In this document: piece after piece, positions 10,740 to 19,393 of the stretch
Position numbering within the stretch: position 1 is the stretch's first letter
Layout of the letters: the number at the start of each line of letters is the position of its first letter
From: Mesostigma viride
Taxonomy: Eukaryota; Streptophyta; Mesostigmatophyceae; Mesostigmatales; Mesostigmataceae
DNA length: 61,000 nucleotides
Reading direction: 5' to 3'
Assembly: GCA_009746045.1 (NCBI GenBank)
Contig: RPFO01000034.1
Span: forward strand, 671,461-732,460
Notes under the pieces: model-generated
Database searches by the model: none
Told to the model about the DNA's origin: nothing
What the model saw: the letters and a program-made list of their open reading frames with translations, nothing else
Program-made: the position numbers and the translations under genes

Positions 10740-12661
10740 TATATATGGCGAATAAACGCGCCTCGACGCAACGCAGCCTGGCGGCTGCGCTCGGCAATGA
10801 CAATACTTCTGCAGCTCCGGCTGCAGCTTCGCCATCAGGGCCGGAAGGCAGTGCTGCCACTAGTCGCGCACTGGAGGTCGTCCAGCACCCTCCCGGGCTT
10901 CCTGACTCGCTTTCAGCCTCGCCTGAGCCAAAACGCAGCCGCCCAACCGAACCGAGCTGGTCTGAGCGCGATTTTTATGTTGACGGGTTATTTTCCACCT
11001 TCAACGATGCCAGACCCAGCTATTTCGACATGCCACCCCTCAAGATACTGGAGTTCGTGTTTTATGGGTCATACGCCTCCCTTCTCGACATGTGCCAACG
11101 CCTTCAACGCCTTTGCCGCTTCCGCAATGGACCTGACGGCCGGTTCACTATCCGACAACATGCTGAGAACCTGGCCAGCTGGTCTCGCCCCCGTCTTCAG
11201 CTCGGCGCCCTCTTTTCCATCCTTGACCGCTCTGTCACGGACCTCTGGACCCCCTCCCCCTTGACCGAATCCACCTTCCTCCTCCACCTCCAAGCAACCA
11301 TCTCACAGCACGTGACGCCCCTAGCCGCAGATGTGGCGGCAATGGGCGGCACGCTGGCTGCTGAGCTCCCCACCATCTCCACCGCCACTTCCAGCCTCCT
11401 CGCCTCCTCCACCGCCACCACCCCCACCTCCGACGCCATCACCGCCCAGCTCCGCGACATCGACCAGCGTCTTAAGGACAACGCCATCGCTACTACGCAT
11501 CGAGGTTCTGCAGAACACCGCAGGCCTCACCGCCCAGGCGGTGAAGGACATTGCCGCCAAGCCAGCCCCGGCTGCATGCCTGGCCGGCGATGCTCTGCCG
11601 CCAAGCCAGCCCCGGCTGGCCTGGCCGGCGATGCTCCTCCCATCACCACCTGGGCGGACATGCTTAAGCAACATACCACCTCCACCACCTCCGCCGTCGC
11701 AGCCCAGCTTCAACGGCAGACACTTGACCTCCGCGAGGAGGCCGAGCTCGCCAAGCTAGTGCAGCCTCAACGTCATTGTCAAGAACTTCAAGATGGAGGA
11801 AGGTGAGAATTCCGAGAAGCTTTTGCGTGCGTTTGAGAGAGAAATCCTTGGTCGCATGGGCCTTAATTAACGGTGAGATCGAGCTGGCCGCCCACCGCCT
11901 TCCCCGCGCGCGGGGTAAGGCAGGGCCGCCCCCGCTCCTTCTCACCTTTAAGACCCCGGCGGACAAGATTTCTTTTCTCAGACGCCGCAAGCGGCTCGAG
12001 AAGACTCTCTTCACCCTTGATGACGACTTGACCCTGGCGCAGCAACAACGGCGACGGGAGCTATGGCCGACCTACCTCCGGCTCCGGCAGACCAAGGCGG
12101 GACAGCCGGTGTACTGGAAGGGGGCGGCCATCTACGTCGGCCATAAGCCCTGGCAGGCGACCCCCCCCCCCCGCGGCCCCAGCGACTCCAGACGCCCCAG
12201 CTTAGGGGAATATAGCAGTAGTAGTAGTGTAGAATAGATAGACCGTGGCCATGTACATGTACGCCTCCTAGAGGCACTATCCCAGCTAAGCCACGCGCTT
12301 TACTTAATCATGTACATGTGTGCTTATGATGAGCCACACCCCAGATGATGCCTAGCTTTATTTAGTTCTGTTGTGCCTATGCAGGGAGTAACTCTCTGCT
12401 GAGACGCCATGCCCTAGCTTCTTTGTATAGCTATGCTGATCTTCCCCCCCATGACAGGCTCCCCCTTCGCTGGGCATAGCTTGAAGATCATGGGGATGCA
12501 AGTGCCCTGGTGCACCTAGAGCAAGGGTCCTTTACATCCCCACCCTTGCAGGAAGTAGCTTAGGATGTATGATAGGCCCTATGCCCCCTCTCAAGGGCTA
12601 TGCACATGCTACATATACTCCCAACGGAGTTATGTTACAATTCAATTCAATTCAATTCAAT
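10740..12661 (+). mobile_element. Half-LINE: ORF1 plus 3' tail, no reverse transcriptase
   Basis: Consists of ORF1 (10,745-12,237), a ~400-bp 3' UTR and an (AATTC)n tail at 12,639-12,661. Just before the tail is a small CTCC...GGAG hairpin (CTCCCAACGGAG), like the hairpin of other LINE 3' ends here. No endonuclease or reverse transcriptase lies between ORF1 and the tail. The copy at 18,485-18,985 has the same ORF1-to-UTR junction, so the structure is a family trait. It must be mobilised by another LINE, as mammalian HAL1 elements are. The 5' end is displaced by the LTR at 10,739. Confidence 0.7.
10745..12237 (+). pseudogene. L1-type ORF1 RNA-binding protein, frame-broken
   Basis: The first frame runs from the ATG at 10,745 to 11,806. 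An N-terminal Ala/Ser-rich part is followed by about 200 residues of unknown fold and a stretch TTWADMLKQHT that matches TSYANMVKQTD of the LINE ORF1 at 28.5 kb. Frame changes are needed near 11,490 and 11,760-11,780. There an RRM-like start (NVIVKNF) followed by GEN, LLRAFEREIL and MGL is readable, as in L1 ORF1 proteins. Another break near 11,870 leads to a C-terminal domain with TLDDDLTLAQQQRRRELWP, which I recognise from LINE ORF1 C-terminal domains. The role would be nucleic-acid chaperone in a LINE RNP. Either a decayed copy or assembly indels. Confidence 0.7.
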
Positions 12662-13268
12662 GGTGAAGCGGTGGGACTTGGCCCATGGCGTCCTCGCTGG
12701 GTGGAAAACACTTGTGCCCCCCCGTGCCCCTCCGGCCCATTCCATGGGAGGCGGCGTTTGCACTTGCCAGCACGATGGTCATGCAAGGTCAGCGCCTAGT
12801 TGCGGGCCTGCTGGTGGTCATCGTGTTCCGCCATTACCTGCGAATCTCGGAGGCGCTGAACCTCCGTGTTGGCCATGTGCGCCTCCAGCCTGACGTTCGG
12901 CTTGGGCCGGCTCAACGGGGCGCCCTACTGTTGAGGTCTACCAAGACCTCTAAGGGCACGACTCAGTCAGTGGTGGTAGAAGATGTGATGTCTGAAACCA
13001 TCCTCCGTCACTGCATCGCGGGTAAGCACGCTTGGGAGGCCGTGTTCCCTTTCACCTATACCCGCAATTCAGGCGCATTTGGCAGGATGCGACTCAGGCC
13101 TTGGGGGCCGCCCAGATTTTCACCATTCACGGGCTGCGGCATGGGGGTGCCACTCATGATTTCCTCGCGGGTCGCAGCATGGGGGACATCCAGGGCCGGG
13201 GGCGCTGGCTTAGCAGCTCCACGGTTGCCCATTATGTGGGCTTGCACCGCAGTTTGGAGGTGGAGTAA
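12661..13268 (+). pseudogene. Tyrosine recombinase (DIRS/Crypton-like), frame-broken
   Basis: A readable tyrosine recombinase catalytic domain. The first catalytic Arg sits in YLRISEALNLR (codon 12,841). The H-x-x-R box is HGLRHGGATHD (13,128 onward). The nucleophile Tyr is in TVAHYVG (codon 13,233). Frames must be changed near 12,720 and near 13,060 to link them, so the copy is broken or carries sequence errors. The enzyme would cut and rejoin DNA through a phosphotyrosine link to integrate circular element DNA. Similar recombinases occur in DIRS-type retroelements (such as Kangaroo of Volvox) and in Cryptons. No associated reverse transcriptase is seen, so the class is unresolved. Confidence 0.75.
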
Positions 13269-13731
13269 TTTCCTGAGGTTCTTCATTCGGGCCATGGCCG
13301 CCTGCCCCCCTCGGGCCTGGCGGGCTATTTTGAAATTGCCCTCCACCTAGTTTGGTTGTTCATTTCTATGTCATTATGCTAGGTTCTTTGCCCCTGGCAT
13401 GGATCGCCAGGGAGGGATATAAGGGTAAGGCTAGCCTTTGCCAAGCAATAAGTGTTCCCATGAGCATCGGCGGCCGGGATGTGGCCTAGCTGCCTTTTGT
13501 ATGTGCTCCACTCATTGTTTTAATAAAGAGTCTGGTTACCCTGGAGTTCCACGGTTAATACGGAATCGTGGTTCTCTGAACATAGTTTCTTTATAGTGAG
13601 ATGGAAGGGTAGCCGCTATAGCTAGGTTATTGGGTTCACGTGACATACCTTTTGAGGCCGGTGCGGCCTGATCCGGATCAGTCGTGGCCAAAACTTTGGC
13701 CAGTTTTTCTTGGCCAGGTGCATGGCAGGAG
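13269..13731 (+). mobile_element. 3' region of the recombinase element
   Basis: Non-coding flank of the recombinase. The blocks at about 13,427-13,470 and 13,478-13,556 recur at 18,434-18,484 and 18,986-19,075, identifying a second, mostly deleted copy. An AATAAA-like ATAAAG lies near 13,523. CACTA-like element 1 begins at 13,732. Confidence 0.6.
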
Positions 13732-13747
13732 CACTAGGAACTCGGCT

Positions 13748-14078
13748 TTGAGAATGGGTGAGAAATTGTGAGAAAAAGGGTGAGAAAGGTGAGAAAAAGG
13801 GTGAGAAATGGGTGAGAATGGGTGAGAAAGGTGAGAAAAAAGGGTGAGAATGGGGTGAGAATGGGTGAGAAAACACGTTTCTCACCCGGGTGAGATTGCC
13901 CCAAAAAGGTGAAAAAAGGGGAAAAACGTGAGAAAAATCTCAAAAAACAGGACATGAGATAAGTGAGAAAAACGGGAGGTGTGAAACGTGAGAAAAGTGA
14001 GAAAATCAGGACGTGAGAAAAGTGAGAAAAGTGAGAAAAACAGGACGTGAGAAAAGTGAGAAAAGTGAGAAAACACAG
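13748..14078 (+). repeat. Left subterminal array, element 1
   Basis: About two dozen copies of GGTGAGAAA and variants (GTGAGAATGG, GTGAGAAAAG) at short spacing. The same motif fills the right end in reverse complement. I infer transposase-binding sites by analogy with plant CACTA elements. Confidence 0.85.
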
Positions 14079-14244
14079 CGCTGAAAAACACACCCATAAT
14101 GCAATATGCTGGCAGCAGACACATGCATGCAGTGCCAGTAACAACCGCTGTTCAAAACAGCACGAACAATAATGATTTTTTCATTAAATGTTTGAATAAT
14201 TTTAATGTTTACAGCTGCAAGAACCCGTTGATTCAACTATTCAA

Positions 14245-14388
14245 CACTGTTATGGCGTTATGTACATCTTCGGCATTCAAATATGCCTTTTCAACACAGT
14301 CTGTTATGGCGTTATGACATCTTCGGCATTCAATGCCTGTTCAACACAGTCTGTTATGGCGTTATGACATCTTTCGCATTCAATGCCT
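14245..14388. repeat. Three-copy ~53-bp tandem repeat
   Basis: Units read CTGTTATGGCGTTATG, then ACATCTTCGGCATTCAA, then a CC-TTCAACACAGT spacer, repeated three times with small indels. It lies inside CACTA-like element 1 and does not code for a recognisable protein. Confidence 0.85.
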
Positions 14389-14534
14389 ATCATCAAATAC
14401 TATATGGTAGCTAGCTAAAAAGCGGGCCGGTCGACAGGGCGTCACATGCTGACTTGAAAGTGGAACCGCTTGCATTTTACTCTCGTGGTCCCTGCAAGAA
14501 ATAAAGCAAACCGACACAATATACGCAAGAGGAA

Positions 14535-14869
14535 AAGAAATCAGATCCTTGACATAGATGTAAGCGTTCTACAAGGATCTTGAGCTCAGCACCACCTAAA
14601 AATCCATGCAGCAAATGTGTATGGCAAATCATAATTCCATCAACATACAATTCTACACATCCATGCATGCAAGAGGCCGGGGGAAAAAAAACAGGCCCTT
14701 GCAGATAAACATCTATACCTTCAAATGCCAAAATAATGACACCTATAATTCCCCCTAAAATGAAAGCAGTGCAAGAGACAAAAAAGACATCAGATCCTTG
14801 ACATAGACATCACCATTCTACAAGGAAGAGCTCACCAGCACCTAACGGTCCATGCAGCAAATGTGTAGA
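14535..14869. repeat. Direct duplication of a ~90-bp segment
   Basis: Segments 14,535-14,620 and 14,780-14,869 share ATCAGATCCTTGACATAGA, TTCTACAAGGA and CCATGCAGCAAATGTGTA in the same order, with divergence between. Their function inside the transposon is unknown. Confidence 0.75.
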
Positions 14870-15348
14870 ACCCAACACTCACTCTTATGGCAAAGCAGCC
14901 CCATGTGGCAAGGCAGCACCATACACATGAATCACACCATGCGCCAGATGTCACACGAGCAAGGCACAACGTTGTCGTCGGATCAGAAAGCAACAAACGT
15001 GAAAACGCTAGCGGCCCAAATCTGAGATTCCGCGGAACACAGAAAATAAGAAAGCTCAGAAGCTACCAGCAAGGGATCGAACATATGACCTTTGGCATGA
15101 TTTCGCGGCTGTGTGAGTCTCCTGATCCGAAGGCATCTCACTTAATTAACGTTTCGAAACAGCCAAACTGCGGAAAATCTCTTACCGGAGAGAGTTGCCA
15201 ATATCAAGGAGACAACCAGCGCAGGCCAGAAATCGGGAGAATCCGGACCATGGTAGCTCGAGCCTGCCGTTATCTTGTCCGCGTTTTCGAGTCGTGCAGG
15301 ATTATGAATATGAATGGAGATGGAAATGTGTAGCCTTGTGCATTGAAA

Positions 15349-16248
15349 TTACGGCTGGCTGACGTGAAGAGCGACTACATGACCTACACGGTGGGGCCGG
15401 AAACGGCTTGCTTGATTGTGTTTCATCGTGGGCAACGAGTCCAACAACTACTTTCTCTGGGCGGCAAACTGCGGCAAATTGAACGCAAACCTCATCATGA
15501 AATCTTGACCGTCGAAATGTAACAATCCGACGACTTATGCAGTATGCCGCGTAATTTTCTGTTGCGGGAGAGCCGTTGGGCCGGTTCCCGACGCGGGCGA
15601 CCAGTGGTTTGCGTTAAGTTAACTTAGCTGAAGTTCCCCAAGCCGCATGATGGCTCTCATCGACGGCCTCAGTCTATTGACGCGTCGGCCCGATTTTGGC
15701 GGCACCCAATTTGACCCCAACGGCACCTACCGACAAAGGGCATACGTACGTTTCACGCGCACCACGACCTTCGAGCTCTGCTATGGCGGTGGTGCCGTGG
15801 GGCCCGCATCAGACTGCGGGCCCTTATCTGCTTTGGCGGTGCTGCCGTTGGGCCCGCATCAGAATTCAGGCCCTTTATGCATGCGGGCCATTAATGCATG
15901 TTACTTTTTTAGTCTTCTGCATACAAATATGAAGCAATGAGGTCGTGTCCTCTGGATTTTTGCACTGCAAATGGCATTTGCACCGTGTGCAGTTCCTGGA
16001 CGTTTGGAAACATGCATGATGGCATGTGGCTAATGTAATGACTGACTAGCTAGACCGTTTCAGTGGTTTTTCATTTGCGGGTATTTCCTCGTAAATGGTG
16101 GGAAAGCGATCGCAGCAATGGTTCTCACCACTAGACACTCCCGGCCAGTGAAGCTCGAAAAACACGCCCTGATCAAGCAAGCTGTTTCCGGCCCCACTGT
16201 ATAGGTCATCTTACAGTCGCTCTTTGCGTAAGCCAGCCATAGTTTCAA
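15349..16248. repeat. Diverged inverted repeat with a shared coding-like segment
   Basis: Arms at about 15,349-15,425 (plus) and 16,165-16,248 (minus) align over ~75 bp. Both translate as WLA..KSD..MTYTVGPETACLI, and the base differences fall largely at third codon positions. This suggests two copies of a protein-coding exon rather than a simple palindrome. The family is not recognised; a fragment of transposase coding sequence is possible. Confidence 0.55.
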
Positions 16249-16267
16249 TGAACAAGGCTACACATTT

Positions 16268-16728
16268 GCATACTCTTTGCTTGGTTATCGGTGTGCCTTT
16301 GTTTGGATGCAGGGGGGATCGCTGTGCTGACACAACGCGGCAAGGGATTTGCTGGTAGAAGATGCCCTTCCCAAGGCTGATTACAGCGACCCTGCGAATG
16401 GCGACGAGGCCTACTGGTGAGCCTTGTTTTTTGCAAATGCTACTTACGCCGTCTGCTTTGGTTTTTTTAATTCAGTCCTATTGAAAGGCGCCTTGGGATT
16501 AGCCATGCAATCATGTTTTACTGTCACAAAGCCAGCCCTAGTAATTAATATCTAGTTTGTTTGGTTTTACCCATCCGGGTGCCATGATCTTGCCGCCAGT
16601 AAAAGCGTCCTGTGTTGTATCTGTTCTATTTTTTTTAATAACCAATACTTGCAATAATAATACTCTTTGCTGGGTTATCGGTGTGCGTTTGTTTGAATGC
16701 AGGCGAGATCGCTGTGCTGACACAACGT
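16268..16728 (+). repeat. Duplicated intron-end/exon-start block
   Basis: A ~70-bp block at 16,268-16,345 recurs at 16,655-16,728. Both hold TTGGTTATCGGTGTG-like sequence, then TTTG.ATGCAG and then GATCGCTGTGCTGACACAAC. The CAG looks like a 3' splice site. The second copy leads into the conserved gene. The first is followed by an open stretch ending TACTG/GTGAGCC near 16,420, a plausible 5' splice site, so it may be an alternative or relict exon. Confidence 0.6.
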
Positions 16729-17645
16729 TCAACGTGCTTGCATGGGCATCATTAAACCTGACGCCGCTTGTGCCGCAAGGCATTGTAGCGGCGTGTGGGG
16801 GCGTGAAGCGCTACGCGGATTCTTTCCACAAAGTCAGGATACACGGGTTCAACTACCGCACGGAGGCTGCGGACCAATCCCAGGGAAAGCGGCACAAGAA
16901 TGCGGGAGTTGCGGTGCATGGCCCGGGCGGTGTAGACTTTGGTTTCATTACACACATTCTGAAGGCCAGGTTAGAGTACCCACGAGGGGGCTGGGAATGG
17001 CAGCTGTTGTTGAAGGTGGAGCTTTTTGATCGCCTTCATGTCGCTCACCTGCCCCACGAGAGGTTGGTGGTCATCAGCAGCGCACAGGCCCCCAGGTCGT
17101 CGTGCCTTGTGTTGCCAGGTGCAGTGAGCTCAGTTGGGTATGTCGTCGATGAATGCTATGCTCCCGAAATGGTGGTAATCCCTGCCAAACTGCCATGGAG
17201 CATGGCACATCAGGCGCAATCTGCCCTCAGTAACCATGTGTATCACAGCGTGGCAGCAGATTTCCCCACCATGCCGCAGTTTGAAGTGATTGAGGAGGGT
17301 GAGCCGATGCCACCGCCACCGCCTAGTGGCAAGAAGAAAGGCAAGAAGAAGGGGTCCAAGAAGAAGAAGGTGGCAGCGGCAGACCTAGGTGATGGCGACG
17401 TGGTGCGCCGCGCTGGCAAGGCACCTGCTCGAGGGCGCAGCCGCAAGCGTGGTGCTCCCACAGATGCTGGACCTAGCCAGCCCACCGTTGTAATTGAGGA
17501 GGTCCCTATGGCAAAGAGGGCCAGTGGAAGGCAGCGTAAAGCTGTGAACTATTGCGACACTAGTGGGGATGACACTATGTCATCAGAAGATGATGTTGAT
17601 GCAAGCAACCCCTCGGACAGCAGTTCTGAAGAAGATGACTATTGA
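16703..17645 (+). CDS. CACTA accessory protein, DUF4216-like (element 1), terminal exon
   Basis: The frame begins at a probable splice acceptor (ATGCAG|GCGAGA). There is no in-frame ATG before the conserved domain, so this is likely the last exon of a larger gene. The domain (about 16,835-17,200) reads FNYRTEAADQ, then KNAGVAV, GFITHIL, LLKVELFD, LVLPGAVSSVGYVVD and ends KLPW. Order and spacing recall DUF4216 of plant CACTA transposases (F.T...D....QNSGV, LF.CDW, DPFVLA.Q..QVFYV.D); this is my recollection, not a search. A linker of GKKKGKKKGSKKKK and RGRSRKR suggests nuclear entry. The C-terminus is acidic after RQRKAVNY. The homologue at 26,483 shares domain and tail motif. Role inferred: DNA-binding or regulatory partner of the transposase. 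Confidence 0.7.
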
Positions 17646-17825
17646 TTTAATTTGGGCATGACAGCATTGTTTATGGAATGATGTGCTGTTTTATATTGTA
17701 TGACAACCCTATATTAATTGCACCTTTGTGCACCCTATAATGCATATCAAAGTGGTGTTGAGTTTTTTTTCACGTTCAGGACTTAATGAAATAAAGCTCA
17801 TGATTTTTCTCGTGTTACACTCTTG
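17646..17825 (+). other. 3' UTR of the element-1 gene
   Basis: AT-rich non-coding sequence between the stop codon and the right subterminal array. It contains AATAAAG near 17,790, a possible polyadenylation signal. Confidence 0.4.
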
Positions 17826-18120
17826 GTGAGAAATTTCTCACCACGTTGACTTGTGATTTTTCTCGTGTTGGTGAGAAACTTCTCAATTTTCTCAATTTTC
17901 TCAATTTTTCGGACTTTTTCTCACCCATTCTCACCTTTTTTCTCACTTTAGGGTTTTTTCTCACCCCAATCTCACCAAAACCCCCTTTTTCTCACCAAAA
18001 TCTCACCCTGGTGAGATTTTTTGCCTAGCGTCTGCGGAAAAAAATTGAGATTTTTCTCAATTTTCTCAAAAAATTCTCACAAAAGGTGAGAAAATTGAGG
18101 GTTTTGAGAAAATTCTCAGA
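17826..18120 (-). repeat. Right subterminal array, element 1
   Basis: Dense TTCTCACC and TTTCTCA motifs, the reverse complement of the left array, extending to a few bases from the right terminal repeat. The mirrored arrangement is diagnostic of CACTA-type ends. Confidence 0.85.
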
Positions 18121-18136
18121 ATCTGAGTTCCTAGTG

Positions 18137-18433
18137 AGCTACGTTGAGATATAAACCTGCCACTGTCTAGGTTTCTTGGCTAATGGCGTAGTGATTAACT
18201 AGATCTAGATTCCTTCTCTCACGCAATATGTGACCTAATAGCCCCGGCAGCCTTACGTAAGCTGCCGGCAATTAGAACGCCGCATTGCGTCATTTGTTCA
18301 GACGCAACATTTGCGTGGCGAAAAAAAATGCCGTCCGGGCCAAGGCCGCATGACACGCAAAAAGGAACAAAAACAAACCCACTTAGCTAAGGTCGGCCTC
18401 TTTTCTTTTCCCGCCCACCCTCCCTGCGTGTTT
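18137..18433. other. Flank between transposons, no gene
   Basis: No coding or repeat signal recognised. It includes an A8 run near 18,321. The right part leads into the recombinase-element relic. Confidence 0.4.
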
Positions 18434-19080
18434 GGGGGTAAGGCTAGCCTTTGCCAAGCAATAAGTGTTCCCATGAGCATCGGCCCACAAGCCCTGGCAG
18501 GCGACCCCTGCAACCCCAGCCACCCCAGCCACCCCAGCCTAGGGAATATATAGCAGTAGTGTATAGACTAGAAAGCTTAGTGACGTGGCCATGTATGCCT
18601 ACGTGATGGGCCCACACCCGCCCTTGCAATAGCCGTAGCAATGTCGAGTCATGCTTTGCCCATGCAGGGAGTTACTCCCTGCTGAGAGGCCATGTGTACC
18701 CTCTAGCTATAGCCTAGCCACATACCTTCCACCCCATATGTCATGCAGGCCTTCTAGGCCCTCTCCTCAATTAGCCCCCCCTGGGTGCCTGTGCTTGTTT
18801 AGGAGGCATGAACCATCATGGAGGTGCAGGTGCACCTAGTGCACCCAGAGCAGGTGATAGTTGTACATCCTACACCTGCAGGTTGTCGCCCTGATTGTAT
18901 TACAAACCCATAGATGCCCCTTTCTCAGGGCTATGTGTTACATATGCTCCCCACGGAGCTATGATTTTAATTAATTAATTAATTAATGAGCATCGGCGGC
19001 CGGGATGTGGCCTGCCTTTTGTATGTGCTCCACGGCATTGTCTGGTTACCCTGGAGTTCCACGGTTAATAGAATAATGTA
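18434..19080 (+). mobile_element. Recombinase-element relic split by a half-LINE
   Basis: 18,434-18,484 matches 13,427-13,472 and 18,986-19,075 matches 13,464-13,556, so the two pieces form one 3' region of the tyrosine-recombinase element. The half-LINE lies between them. The coding part of this copy is missing. Confidence 0.8.
18485..18985 (+). mobile_element. 5'-truncated half-LINE copy with 12-bp target duplication
   Basis: Starts in the last codons of ORF1 (CACAAGCCCTGGCAGGCGACC, matching 12,146 onward). It continues through a ~450-bp 3' UTR homologous to 12,240-12,636 and ends with the CTCCCCACGGAG hairpin and a TTAA-type tail. It is flanked by perfect direct repeats ATGAGCATCGGC at 18,473-18,484 and 18,986-18,997. 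The target duplication, 5' truncation and tail prove insertion by target-primed reverse transcription. The same ORF1/UTR junction as the 10.7-kb copy shows that ORF2 is absent from the family. Confidence 0.9.
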
Positions 19081-19199
19081 TTTCATTAAGTTATACATCA
19101 AACTTTACTCCACAGTTGAGGGGCGCACATGTAATTGAACATGTCCTTTTGCCCGAGATAACATTTCCCAAGTAATTTTCCATTAGTGATTCAGTGTGG
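19081..19199. other. LINE insertion target flank
   Basis: Short non-coding stretch ending in GCCCGCCCATT (19,200-19,210), the left copy of the LINE target duplication. Confidence 0.5.
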
Positions 19200-19393
19200 G
19201 CCCGCCCATTAATTAATTAATTAGACTCGTGCTCCCGTTGGGGAGTCACGGAGCATTAACCCCGATGGATGGATGGATGGGTGCAAACATTCCTACCGGT
19301 CTAATCTATCTACGTTGGCTACATACTACATCTATCTAACGGCATTCTAACTACAACATCTATCTAGGCAGCCGCAAGCTGCCCTAGGGGGAG

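Larger units (their letters stand above)
13732..18136 (+). mobile_element. CACTA-like DNA transposon, element 1 (4.4 kb)
   Basis: Bounded by inverted termini CACTAGGAACTCGG (13,732) and, on the other strand, CACTAGGAACTCAG (from 18,136). Just inside each end is a dense array of TGAGAA motifs in mirror orientation, as in CACTA/EnSpm elements where many subterminal sites bind the accessory transposase. AG flanks both ends (13,730-13,731 and 18,137-18,138), suggesting a 2-bp target duplication, whereas CACTA elements usually make 3 bp. The only clear gene is at 16,703-17,645. A catalytic DDE transposase is not recognisable; it may be spliced, deleted or supplied in trans. Confidence 0.8.

Noticed and set aside
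14887-15333. 148-residue plus frame inside CACTA-like element 1
   Set aside because: No recognisable motif and composition like its surroundings; not listed as a gene.
13732-18136. Helitron interpretation of the elements with CACTAGGAA ends
   Set aside because: Helitrons lack terminal inverted repeats and target duplications; both are present here together with mirrored subterminal arrays.
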